Shown here: in pieces, positions 1-6,805 of the stretch
Numbering within the stretch: position 1 is the stretch's first letter
Layout of the letters: each line of letters opens with the position of its first letter
Translations under genes and position numbers: made by a program
Source: an uncultured Muribaculaceae bacterium
GTDB lineage: Bacteria > Bacteroidota > Bacteroidia > Bacteroidales > Muribaculaceae
Length of the DNA stretch: 6,907 nucleotides
Assembly (NCBI GenBank): GCA_947644475.1
Contig: CANRZQ010000144.1
Coordinates: 1-6,907, forward strand
Direction: 5' to 3'
Notes under the pieces: model-generated
Database searches by the model: none
Told to the model about the DNA's origin: nothing
What the model saw: the letters and a program-made list of their open reading frames with translations, nothing else

Positions 1-51
1 CATGGGGGCGGGAGGATGAACGGCCGGGGCCGGGCGGCGGGAGGGGAGCGG

Positions 52-88
52 GTAAATAAAAAAAGGAGGCATCGGGTGATGCCTCCTT
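52..88 (-). terminator. Rho-independent terminator of eno
   Basis: A perfect 11-bp inverted repeat, AAGGAGGCATC (63-73) and GATGCCTCCTT (78-88), encloses a 4-base loop. Read on the minus strand, the stem is followed directly by a T-rich run (TTTTTTTATTTA, 64 down to 53). It begins 25 bases past the eno stop codon. The T-run lies only on the minus-strand exit side, so it terminates eno transcription and is not an obvious bidirectional terminator. Confidence 0.93.
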
Positions 89-113
89 GGTGGGTTGTCG
101 CTAAGCGCGATGA

Positions 114-1418
114 TTATTTGCGTTTGGTCTTGTTGCCGTAGCCGTAGACGGCGGCAGCGCCGAGTTGCTCTTCGATGCGGAGGAGCTGGTTGTATTTGGC
201 CATACGGTCGGAGCGGGAAGCAGAACCGGTTTTGATCTGGCCGGCGTTGGTGGCAACGGCGATGTCGGCGATAGTGGCGTCTTCGGTCTCACCGGAGCGG
301 TGGGAGATGACGGCGGTGTAGCCGTGGCGCTGTGCGAGTTCAACGGCGCGGAGTGTTTCGGTGAGCGAGCCGATCTGGTTCACTTTCACGAGGATGGAGT
401 TTGCGCATCCTTCGTCGATACCGCGCTGGAGGTATTTCACGTTGGTAACGAAGAGGTCGTCGCCAACGAGCTGGCAACGGTCGCCGATGAGGTCGGTGAG
501 GACTTTCCAGCCGGCCCAGTCGTTTTCGGCCATACCGTCTTCGATAGAGTCGATGGGGTATTTTTCAACGAGGCCTTTGAGGAATTCGGCTTGTTCTTCT
601 GATGTGTAGACAGCACCGTTGGCTTCTTTGGGAGCGCCGTTGTTGAGGTGAGAGTAGTGGTATTTGCCGTCTTCGTAGAATTCGGAGGAAGCGCAGTCGA
701 GGCCGATGGTGACGTCTTTGCCGGGAACGTAGCCAGCGGCTTCGATGGCCTGCATGATTACGTTGAGGGCGTCTTCGGTGCCGTCGAGAGCGGGAGCGAA
801 ACCGCCTTCGTCGCCTACTGCTGTGCTGAGGTTACGTGCTTTGAGGACTTTTTTGAGGTTGTGGAACACTTCTGTGCCCATGCGGATGCCTTCGTGGAAG
901 GAAGTGGCGCCGATGGGACGGATCATGAATTCCTGGAAGCAGATGGGGGCATCGGAGTGAGCGCCGCCGTTGATGATGTTCATCATGGGCACGGGGAGAG
1001 CGTATGTGTTGCATCCGCCGATGTATTTGTAGAGGGGAAGGTCGAGGTAGTCGGCAGCGGCTTTTGCCACGGCGAGGGAAACGCCGAGGATTGCGTTGGC
1101 ACCGAGGTTGGATTTTGTGGGGGTGCCGTCGAGGGCGAGCATTTTTTCGTCGATGGCAATCTGGTCGAGAGCGCTCATGCCTACGAGGGCGGGTGCGATA
1201 ACGTCGTTGACGTTGGCAACAGCCTTGAGCACGCCTTTGCCCATGTAGCGGGCTTTGTCGCCGTCGCGGAGTTCGAGGGCTTCGTTAACGCCGGTAGATG
1301 CGCCGGAGGGAACGGAAGCGCGGCCGAAAGCGCCGGATTCGAGGATTACGTCTACTTCAACAGTGGGGTTGCCGCGTGAATCGAGCACCTCACGACCGAT
1401 GATTTTTTCTATCTTCAT
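114..1418 (-). CDS. eno: enolase (phosphopyruvate hydratase)
   Basis: Enolase converts 2-phosphoglycerate to phosphoenolpyruvate and water in glycolysis (and the reverse in gluconeogenesis). It is a cytoplasmic, Mg2+-dependent enzyme. The 434-residue product has the usual family length and is complete. The N-terminal domain opens with IIGREVLDSRGNPTVE (6-21) and contains the mobile loop PSGASTG (37-43). The barrel domain carries all expected active-site residues by family knowledge: Glu204 in VGDEGG, Mg ligands Asp241 (LDCA), Glu293 (SIEDG) and Asp320 (VGDD), catalytic Lys345 within the signature ILVKVNQIGSLTET (342-355), His373 in SHRSGETED and Lys396 in QIKTGS. The ATG at 1418 puts the N-terminus in register with known enolases. 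No Shine-Dalgarno is visible upstream, only an A-rich leader, as is usual in Bacteroidetes. It has its own -7 box and terminator, so it is probably transcribed independently of the exporter operon upstream. Confidence 0.98.
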   Translation of the reverse strand: MKIEKIIGREVLDSRGNPTVEVDVILESGAFGRASVPSGASTGVNEALELRDGDKARYMGKGVLKAVANVNDVIAPALVGMSALDQIAIDEKMLALDGTPTKSNLGANAILGVSLAVAKAAADYLDLPLYKYIGGCNTYALPVPMMNIINGGAHSDAPICFQEFMIRPIGATSFHEGIRMGTEVFHNLKKVLKARNLSTAVGDEGGFAPALDGTEDALNVIMQAIEAAGYVPGKDVTIGLDCASSEFYEDGKYHYSHLNNGAPKEANGAVYTSEEQAEFLKGLVEKYPIDSIEDGMAENDWAGWKVLTDLIGDRCQLVGDDLFVTNVKYLQRGIDEGCANSILVKVNQIGSLTETLRAVELAQRHGYTAVISHRSGETEDATIADIAVATNAGQIKTGSASRSDRMAKYNQLLRIEEQLGAAAVYGYGNKTKRK

Positions 1419-1473
1419 AATCGTTTGATTGAGTGATATGTTGATTTATTGGATTTATTTTTATTTTCCACCG

Positions 1474-1481
1474 CAAAGGTA
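1474..1481 (-). promoter_or_regulatory. putative eno promoter, -7 box
   Basis: Read on the minus strand this is TACCTTTG, a full match to the Bacteroidetes -7 consensus TAnnTTTG. The implied transcription start is near 1470, giving a leader of about 52 nt. I found no TTTG at the expected -33 position (about 1502-1505, which reads GGCG), so the upstream element is weak or absent. One copy of a GCGGTGGA repeat falls there instead. Confidence 0.6.
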
Positions 1482-1495
1482 GTCATTTATTTTGA

Positions 1496-1536
1496 ATCCA
1501 CCGCCATTTTGTATAATTTTTTCGATGGCGGCGGAT
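1496..1536 (-). terminator. 12-bp hairpin after the permease operon; terminator or eno operator
   Basis: ATCCACCGCCAT (1496-1507) and ATGGCGGCGGAT (1525-1536) form a 12-bp stem. In minus-strand RNA one of these pairs is a G-U wobble. The loop is 17 nt and AT-rich. It lies 19 bases past the stop of the last exporter gene, where an operon terminator would be expected. However, the minus-strand tail after it (TCAAAATAAATGAC) is not a good U-tract. A T7 run sits on the plus-strand exit side (1540-1546) instead. The hairpin also lies just upstream of, and partly over, the eno -33 region. Terminator function is therefore plausible but not certain. Confidence 0.45.
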
Positions 1537-1555
1537 ACGTTTTTTTGCAGGTGGA

Positions 1556-2746
1556 TTATTTGCCTGATTTGACGAGATGGCGTGTGACCATGTAGGCTGT
1601 GACGCAATATGCTGCGGTAAGAATCCAGAGGGCGGTGTAGGGGCGTGCCGACTCGGCGAGGGTGGCCGCGTTGGAGTTGATGCGGATGAAGCCTTCGACT
1701 CCCCATGTGGCGGGCACGAGGTTGCCGATCCAGGTCCATAGCGGGCTCATGGCGTAGCGCGGCCATGTGAGGCCCGAGAGGAAGAGGAATATGACGGATG
1801 TGAACACTACCACGAGGAATGTGTATTCTCGTTCGCGGCAGAGAATCACGGTGGTCTGGCCGAGGAATGCCGATGAGAGCAGGAGGGGGAAAATGAACAG
1901 GAGGTAGTCGACGGGCGAGCCGTAATGCGGCAGGTTGAATATCTCGGGCACGATGTGGAGGATGTAGAGCGTGAGAGGCATGTAAAGCACGGTATAGCAC
2001 AGGGCCTTGCCCCAGATTATGGCAGAGGCGGGCGCTCCGGCAATGCCGCGGGGGTCGACGCCTCCGTTTCTGCGCCGGCGTTCGCGTGCTGTGGCTCCGA
2101 GCAGGGCCACGCCGAGAATCATGCTCTGTTGCAGGATGAGCACGACGATGCCGGGGATTACGAAAGAGGCGAATCCTTGCTGAGTGTCGCCCAGGAAATG
2201 GCTTTCGGAATTTACAGGCATCGACGATGTCGACAGTGTTGATGCTCCGGCTATGGATACGCGCTCTACGGTGATGTCCTGCGCCAGTTTGAGTTGCAGC
2301 GAGGTCATGGCCGACAGCAGCGAGCGGTAGCGCAGCAGCAGCGACATGTCGCAGTAGAGGGTGGCGCGCGCCTGCTCGCCGCGGTTGATTTTTTTGTCGA
2401 AGTCGGAGGGGATGTGCAGTATGGCATAAACGTCGTGCGAGGCCATCATTGCCTTGGCGTCGGCGAGGTTGGAGGCATAGTCGTAGATTTCGACCTGCGG
2501 GGCGGCTGAGGCCTGGCGCACGAGCTGGCGCGAGCGCGCTGTGCGGCTGTCGTCGACAACGGCCACGGCTACCTTGTTCACCACCTCGGGGTTGTAAATC
2601 AAAGTGTAGACAATGGGGTAGGCCAGCGGGAGCACGATGAAGAACAGGAGCGCTCCGGTGTCGGAGAGCAGTGTCGACCATTCGCGCCGGAATACGCGGC
2701 TCGAAGCGAGGAACCAGTCGGTGATATGTCTGAGAGGCGATTTCAT
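1556..2746 (-). CDS. ABC-2-type transporter permease (second of pair)
   Basis: This 396-residue inner membrane protein of the ABC-2 permease superfamily (YhhJ/YbhR-like architecture) probably forms a heterodimer with the adjacent permease. By my reading, one membrane segment near the N-terminus (about 31-51) is followed by a large extracytoplasmic domain (about 52-190, with VAVVDDSRTARSRQL near 61-75 and IPSDFDKKI at 112-120). A C-terminal membrane block follows, with segments near 194-217, 242-266, 279-300, 308-326 and 370-390. The short motif LVPATWGVEGF (343-353) resembles the PxxW/Y region before the last helix in this family. No Walker A, Walker B or ABC signature is present, so no ATPase is fused. 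The cytoplasmic loop after the second segment is very basic (ARERRRRNGG, 220-229) and departs from the usual form. The start overlaps the upstream gene's stop as ATGA, indicating translational coupling. The substrate cannot be told from sequence. Confidence 0.9.
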   Translation of the reverse strand: MKSPLRHITDWFLASSRVFRREWSTLLSDTGALLFFIVLPLAYPIVYTLIYNPEVVNKVAVAVVDDSRTARSRQLVRQASAAPQVEIYDYASNLADAKAMMASHDVYAILHIPSDFDKKINRGEQARATLYCDMSLLLRYRSLLSAMTSLQLKLAQDITVERVSIAGASTLSTSSMPVNSESHFLGDTQQGFASFVIPGIVVLILQQSMILGVALLGATARERRRRNGGVDPRGIAGAPASAIIWGKALCYTVLYMPLTLYILHIVPEIFNLPHYGSPVDYLLFIFPLLLSSAFLGQTTVILCREREYTFLVVVFTSVIFLFLSGLTWPRYAMSPLWTWIGNLVPATWGVEGFIRINSNAATLAESARPYTALWILTAAYCVTAYMVTRHLVKSGK

Positions 2747-3897
2747 GGCACGTAAACGGGTTTAAGACATGCGCGGCGCAGCCTGCGGGCGAGCACCCAG
2801 CCGATGAGCGGGAATGCGAGCAGGGCGGCGAAACAGTATCTCACATAGTAGATATCGAAGCCGTCGAGGGCTTGGTTGATGTAGATCAGGAACCAGTAGC
2901 GCACGGGCACGATGTAAGAGAAAATACCGATGGCTCCATACATTTTTTCAACGGGGAATGAGAACCCTGCGAAAGAGAATGTGAGGATGCCTACGAGCGA
3001 TGCCACGCTAAGGGCAAGACGCGGGTTGGGCAGGGCGCATGTTATGAGCAGCGCGAGGCTTTGTGTGGCTATTACGAACAGCACGGTGGCGAGGGCTATC
3101 ACGGCCAGGGAGCCGTTCATCGGAAAATGCAGGAATCCGAACATGATGGCGTCGATGGCGAGGGCCACGGCGCAGAACACTGCCGACTGCGGCAGGAGTT
3201 TGCCGGCGAGCGCGCCTATGATGCTGCCGCGTGCGGTTGCGAGCCATTGGGCCGAGGTGCCCCGTTTTATCTCGATGGTGATGGTGAATATGGTCATCAG
3301 CATGATTATGAGCGCAAGCGCGGCGAACGAAAACGACGGCGTGAGGTAATATGAATAGTTGAGCCAGGGGTTGCCGATGGGATGGTCGTCGATGCTGACG
3401 GGCTGTATGAGCGCGCCGATAGTGCCGTCGGATATGCCCACGCCCGACAGAGTCTGCTTTACGACGCCTCCCGATGTGGTCACGGCTACGGTCTTGAAGC
3501 CTTTGAACGACAGGGTGCCGGGCACGAAAAATGTCATGTTGGTGTAATATTCGAGTGTGGGAGTGCGGCCGCTTATGGCGTCTCTCTCGAAATTGTCGGG
3601 GATGACAAAGAATCCGAATATGTCGCCCCGGCGCACTGCCGCGAGGGCTTTCGAGTAACTTTCTTCCTTGTCGGCAATCTCGACAAGTTCCATGGCCGAG
3701 AGCGAGCGTGTGATCTGGCGCGACATGGAGGAGTGGTCGAGGTCGACAACGGCTGTGGGCACTTTCAGCGGAAGGCCTTCGTGCATCAGGGAGATGAAGA
3801 ACAATGCGCATCCGATGGGCACGACGATCATCATAACCAAATACACGGGGTAGCGCGTCATTCGGCGGATTTCACGTAATATGCTGTCCTTCAACAT
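2743..3897 (-). CDS. ABC-2-type transporter permease (first of pair)
   Basis: This 384-residue inner membrane protein has the same fold as its downstream neighbour. An N-terminal membrane helix (about 17-37) is followed by a roughly 145-residue extracytoplasmic domain with the typical VVDLDHSSMSRQITRSL stretch (50-66) and FGFFVIPDNFERD (94-106). About five further helices follow (roughly 189-209, 228-255, 263-288, 294-316, 352-370). After the second helix the cytoplasmic segment EIKRGTSAQWLATA (209-222) fits the conserved E-x-x-RGT coupling region of exporter permeases such as YhhJ. The C-terminal motif IVPVRYWFLIYI (329-340) is also family-like. No ATPase domain is present. It lies 83 bp after the adaptor gene, and that gap is largely filled by a 10-bp tandem repeat. 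With the TolC and HlyD genes upstream, the likely role is export of a drug, lipid or other small molecule across the envelope, which is inferred from context only. Confidence 0.92.
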   Translation of the reverse strand: MLKDSILREIRRMTRYPVYLVMMIVVPIGCALFFISLMHEGLPLKVPTAVVDLDHSSMSRQITRSLSAMELVEIADKEESYSKALAAVRRGDIFGFFVIPDNFERDAISGRTPTLEYYTNMTFFVPGTLSFKGFKTVAVTTSGGVVKQTLSGVGISDGTIGALIQPVSIDDHPIGNPWLNYSYYLTPSFSFAALALIIMLMTIFTITIEIKRGTSAQWLATARGSIIGALAGKLLPQSAVFCAVALAIDAIMFGFLHFPMNGSLAVIALATVLFVIATQSLALLITCALPNPRLALSVASLVGILTFSFAGFSFPVEKMYGAIGIFSYIVPVRYWFLIYINQALDGFDIYYVRYCFAALLAFPLIGWVLARRLRRACLKPVYVP

Positions 3898-3918
3898 GGT
3901 TGCTTTTGGGGTTTTATT

Positions 3919-3978
3919 TCGATTTAAATCGATTTATGTCGATTTATATCGAATTATTTCGAATTAAGTCGAGTTGTT
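3919..3978. repeat. 10-bp tandem repeat, six units
   Basis: TCGA begins at 3919, 3929, 3939, 3949, 3959 and 3969, exactly every 10 bases. The units are TCGATTTAAA, TCGATTTATG, TCGATTTATA, TCGAATTATT, TCGAATTAAG and TCGAGTTGTT, consensus TCGAWTTANN. The left units are most alike and the rightmost is most diverged. The array lies between the hlyD-like stop (3981) and the permease start (3897), so it is transcribed as an inter-cistronic segment of the operon. I see no TAnnTTTG box in it. Its function is unknown. Confidence 0.9.
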
Positions 3979-3980
3979 TT

Positions 3981-4982
3981 TTATTTCTTGTAAACTACTG
4001 TCATGCCGGGGCGCAGGCCGGGGACTTTCTCTGTGGGACGGGCCTTGATCTGAAATGTGCGGCTGTCCCAGTCGCCGGTAGATTTTGTGGCTTGCCATGT
4101 GGCGTAGGAGCCCATGTCGCGTATATAGTAGATGCTTACGTCGATGTCTTTTTTGCCAAGGGCCGGAACCATTACCGATATGGTCTTGCCCATGGTGAGT
4201 TCGGGGAGGAGTTCCTCGCGGACGTTGAATGTGATCCAGCGGTCGTCGGCTTTGAGCAGGCTCATGATGGGAGCGCCAATGGCAACGAGTTCGCCCGGCT
4301 CGGGATATATCTGGTCGATGGTGCCGGCGGCCGGGGCTGTGAGATAACTGTCGGCAAGGAGAGCCTGCACCTGGCTTACGCCGCCTCCGGCGGCCTCGAC
4401 CATTGCGGCGGCCGACTGCTTGTCTTCCTTCTGTGCGCCTGCACGTGCAAGCGAGAGCTGGCTTTCGGCAGCGCCGCGGGCAGCCACGGCAGCGTCGTAG
4501 GCGGCTTTTGCCTCGTCGCGTTTCTGCTCGGAAATCACGCCTTGCGAATAGAGGTTCTGCATGCGCTGGTAGGTTTTTTGGGCTATTGATTCGGCGGCGC
4601 GGGCCTGCGCGAGCATGTCGGCGGCTGCCTGCACGATCTGCGAGCGAGTGCCGGCGTCGATTTTGCGGTCCTGTGCGCGGGCCACGGTCTGCATGGCCTC
4701 GGCTTCGGTGAGCTGGGCCTCGACAACGGCGGAATGGATGCGCACGAGGGTGTCGCCGGGAGCCACAGTGTCGCCTTCCCGGACGTAAAATTCCATGACA
4801 CGGCCGGGTAGTTTGCCCGATATTCTTACGGTGGTGCCTTCGGCCTGGCCTTCGATTATTTCCGGCGGCTTGTTCATGAACACGAAGCCTATGATGGCGA
4901 TTGCAATCACGGCGAGGACCACGATTCCCATCACTGTCATCAAAGAGCGGTTTTCGCTTTGCTGTTCTTTATTTAGTTCCAT
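3981..4982 (-). CDS. HlyD-family periplasmic adaptor (membrane fusion protein)
   Basis: This 333-residue adaptor would bridge the inner membrane permeases to the TolC channel. A short cytoplasmic N-terminus precedes one membrane anchor (about 15-36). The first half of the lipoyl-like domain follows (about 48-83, with SGKLPGRVMEFYVREGDTV at 55-73). Next comes a long Ala/Gln/Glu-rich helical hairpin predicted to be a coiled coil (about 86-210), with its turn around NLYSQGVISEQKRDEAK (143-159). The second lipoyl half follows (about 213-245, LTAPAAGTIDQIYPEPGELV), then a beta-barrel domain ending in PGLRPGMTVVYK (321-332), a strong signature of this family. The length is ordinary for the YhiI/YbhG/EmrA-like group. 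It starts 46 bp after the channel gene with no Shine-Dalgarno. The lack of a lipobox and the presence of a TM anchor make it an anchored rather than lipidated adaptor. Confidence 0.95.
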   Translation of the reverse strand: MELNKEQQSENRSLMTVMGIVVLAVIAIAIIGFVFMNKPPEIIEGQAEGTTVRISGKLPGRVMEFYVREGDTVAPGDTLVRIHSAVVEAQLTEAEAMQTVARAQDRKIDAGTRSQIVQAAADMLAQARAAESIAQKTYQRMQNLYSQGVISEQKRDEAKAAYDAAVAARGAAESQLSLARAGAQKEDKQSAAAMVEAAGGGVSQVQALLADSYLTAPAAGTIDQIYPEPGELVAIGAPIMSLLKADDRWITFNVREELLPELTMGKTISVMVPALGKKDIDVSIYYIRDMGSYATWQATKSTGDWDSRTFQIKARPTEKVPGLRPGMTVVYKK

Positions 4983-5028
4983 AGATTTGGATTTTATTTT
5001 ATTATCGGAAAAATGGATTGTGGAATTT

Positions 5029-6483
5029 TCAATATCTCAGCCGGCCGAGCACTTTTGAGAGGTAGGTGTCGCACAGATGCACGTCGATCATGGCGTCGAT
5101 GCGCTCGGAGTTGGCTTTAAGCCAGGCTGTCTGCGCTTCCATCACGTTGTCGGCGGTGGCCACGCCCTCGCGGAAGCCTATTGTGGCCGTGCGCAGGTTT
5201 TCGTCGGCGCTCTCGAGGTTGGATTCGGTCATCATGTATGTTTTCACGGCCTCGCGTGAGCGGTACGATGCCTGGCTCACTTGCAGGTCGACAAGTTCCT
5301 TGGCGTCTTCAAGTTTCAGGCGCATGATGGTCTCGTCGGCCTCGGCGGCTTTGTATTTGTTGTAATTTCCGCCCCAGTGCCAAAGGGGTATCGTGACCAT
5401 GGCGCCGACGGAGAACGCGCCGTTGAATTTTTTGGAAAACCCGTTGAACATGTTGGGGTTTGAAAAAGAGTAGGAGCCGACCAGGGCCACGTTTGGCAGC
5501 ATCGTCGACAAGGCCACGCGTTTTTGCTGTCCGGCGATGTCGACACCGAGCCCGAGCGCGCGCAGGTCGGGGCGCAGGGCATATACCTGCTCCATGTCGT
5601 AATTCTCGGCCGGAGCCTCTGCGGAAGATATGTCGTCGAGGTCCTCGTCCTCGAGGGTGAACGCAGTGTGTACGGGCAGTCCGCACACCTGAGCCAGGGC
5701 CATGCGCGAGAGCGACAGTCCGTTCTCAACCTTCACGAGGTCGACACGGGCGGCATTGAGTTTCACGTCGACGCTGAGTTTGTCGGCGCGTGTCGCCACT
5801 CCCTGCTCAAGCATCAGCCCTACGTTGCGGTCGAGCGAGTCGAGCAGGTCGACATAACTTACGGCAAGTTTGTGCTTCGCTTTGAGCGAGACGACTTGCC
5901 AGTAGGCGGCGTCGACAGCGTAAATCACGTTTTCGGCCTCGCTGTCGTGCATCTGCCGGGCAAGTTCCTCGGCATATTTTGTAATCTTGTTCATGGCCAC
6001 GATCTTGCCGCCCATATATATAGGCTGCGTGAGCGTCACGGCTCCGAAAAACACATTGTGGATGTCGTAGGTCATGGCCTCTTTTGGAATCAGGGCCACG
6101 GTCTCGGGGATGTATTGCCCGTCTGGGCCCTTTATCGGCTCTCCGGTCATGGGATTCTTCACCAGATTAAATTCATACCCCTTGGTTTCGAGATTGAATG
6201 TCTTGGTAGGGAGCATCTGGTCGGAGGAGAAAATGGATATGTCCTTTTGGTTGTACATGTATCCTCCGGCAAAATCGAGGGCGGGAAGATAAGCCGCGAA
6301 AGCCTCGCGGTTCTGGTATTCGGCTTTCTTGATGCCTTGGCGGCTCATCATCAGCTGCTTGTTGTTGGCCAGCGCCATGGCCCTGCAAGAGTCGAGCGAC
6401 ACTGCGCCTTGGGGTAAATCCTGGGCGCAAGCGCCGATAGCGGCGCATGCAACGAAAGCGAAGTATAAACGTTTTAATCCCAT
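5029..6483 (-). CDS. TolC-family outer membrane efflux protein
   Basis: This would be the outer membrane/periplasmic channel of the exporter encoded by this operon. From the ATG at 6483 the product is 484 residues and starts with a good signal peptide (MGLKRLYFAFVACAAIGACA). The cleavage AxA|QD at 20/21 suits signal peptidase I. Cys19 preceded by IGA could be a lipobox, so lipidation is possible. The mature protein shows the two-repeat outer membrane efflux protein pattern: long alpha-helical stretches with paired strand-turn motifs LTQPIYMGGK (151-160) and VTIPLWHWGG (363-372). RPDLRAL (304-310) is also conserved in the family. A polar, Gly/Pro-rich segment at about 97-135 is probably an extracellular loop. 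In-frame ATGs at 6570, 6540 and 6522 would add 29, 19 or 13 residues. I prefer 6483 because it places the basic residues directly before the hydrophobic core. Confidence 0.93.
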   Translation of the reverse strand: MGLKRLYFAFVACAAIGACAQDLPQGAVSLDSCRAMALANNKQLMMSRQGIKKAEYQNREAFAAYLPALDFAGGYMYNQKDISIFSSDQMLPTKTFNLETKGYEFNLVKNPMTGEPIKGPDGQYIPETVALIPKEAMTYDIHNVFFGAVTLTQPIYMGGKIVAMNKITKYAEELARQMHDSEAENVIYAVDAAYWQVVSLKAKHKLAVSYVDLLDSLDRNVGLMLEQGVATRADKLSVDVKLNAARVDLVKVENGLSLSRMALAQVCGLPVHTAFTLEDEDLDDISSAEAPAENYDMEQVYALRPDLRALGLGVDIAGQQKRVALSTMLPNVALVGSYSFSNPNMFNGFSKKFNGAFSVGAMVTIPLWHWGGNYNKYKAAEADETIMRLKLEDAKELVDLQVSQASYRSREAVKTYMMTESNLESADENLRTATIGFREGVATADNVMEAQTAWLKANSERIDAMIDVHLCDTYLSKVLGRLRY

Positions 6484-6619
6484 ATAGTCGAAACGGTTAA
6501 GATTGCGTAAAATCTTTGTCATCCGGATTATTATGGACATAATACTCCGTGATGTAAAAATAAAACACATATGGCAGAAATTTGTTTTTCAAAAAATCAC
6601 ATATGCGCCAACTTCACTG

Positions 6620-6651
6620 CAAAATTAATGTCTACAAACGTGTTATGCAAA
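6620..6651 (-). promoter_or_regulatory. promoter of the tolC-hlyD-permease operon
   Basis: On the minus strand, TTTG (6651-6648), a 20-bp spacer and TAATTTTG (6627-6620) match the Bacteroidetes -33/-7 consensus (TTTG, 19-21 bp, TAnnTTTG) in every fixed position. The implied start is near 6616. That leaves a leader of about 133 nt to the preferred ATG at 6483, or about 46 nt to the farthest in-frame ATG at 6570. No other promoter as good was found upstream of the four transport genes. Confidence 0.75.
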
Positions 6652-6685
6652 TCCGTATAGGATATATTCTCCAAAATTATTGTAT

Positions 6686-6700
6686 TTATTGCCGAATAAT
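6686..6700. repeat. dyad repeat copy 1 (possible operator)
   Basis: TTATTGCCGAATAAT. TTATT (6686-6690) and AATAA (6695-6699) form an inverted repeat around a 4-bp centre. A near-identical copy lies 55 bp away at 6741-6755. This copy is centred about 75 bp upstream of the inferred operon start. The dyad shape suits a dimeric DNA-binding protein, but that is inference. Confidence 0.5.
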
Positions 6701-6740
6701 TCTTATTTCGAACAATAATTATACAAAAATACCAATTATT

Positions 6741-6755
6741 TTATTGGCGAATAAT
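6741..6755. repeat. dyad repeat copy 2 (possible operator)
   Basis: TTATTGGCGAATAAT is identical to copy 1 (6686-6700) at 14 of 15 positions, the one change being in the centre. The TTATT/AATAA half-sites are intact. It lies about 50 bp upstream of the tRNA-His -33 element and could in principle serve either direction. Confidence 0.5.
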
Positions 6756-6805
6756 CTGAAAAATAAGAGAGAAACGACAGGCATGAAAAAATAATCGAAA
6801 AAAAA

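Noticed and set aside
1..59. Possible C-terminal tail of a convergent plus-strand gene, ending with TAA at 57-59
   Set aside because: Only 18 codons are visible and they are Gly/Arg/Pro-rich with no recognisable motif. A CAT at 1-3 could equally be a minus-strand start. Nothing supports either.
648..1379. Plus-strand open frame of 243 codons opposite eno
   Set aside because: It is antisense to a fully conserved enolase. Its Gly/Val/Phe-rich composition is the expected mirror of that gene's codons, and no promoter or known motif is seen.
1461..2681. Minus-strand open frame of 406 codons overlapping the second permease in another frame
   Set aside because: The product is extremely Arg/His/Pro-rich, typical of an out-of-frame reading of GC-rich coding DNA. 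The permease frame has clear membrane helices and homologous neighbours, so I see no frameshift.
5524..6417. Plus-strand open frame of 297 codons opposite the TolC-family gene
   Set aside because: It lies wholly antisense to a well-supported channel gene, shows no recognisable domain, and has Val/Gly/His-rich composition consistent with a mirror frame.
6672..6679. Second minus-strand TAATTTTG, a possible alternative operon promoter
   Set aside because: No TTTG at 19-21 bp upstream, unlike the copy at 6627-6620, and matches to this box arise easily in AT-rich DNA.
6582..6794. Possible 70-residue plus-strand protein in the AT-rich spacer
   Set aside because: Its Ile/Asn/Lys-rich content follows from the AT-rich DNA. 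It runs antisense through the operon promoter and both dyads, and no promoter is seen just before it.
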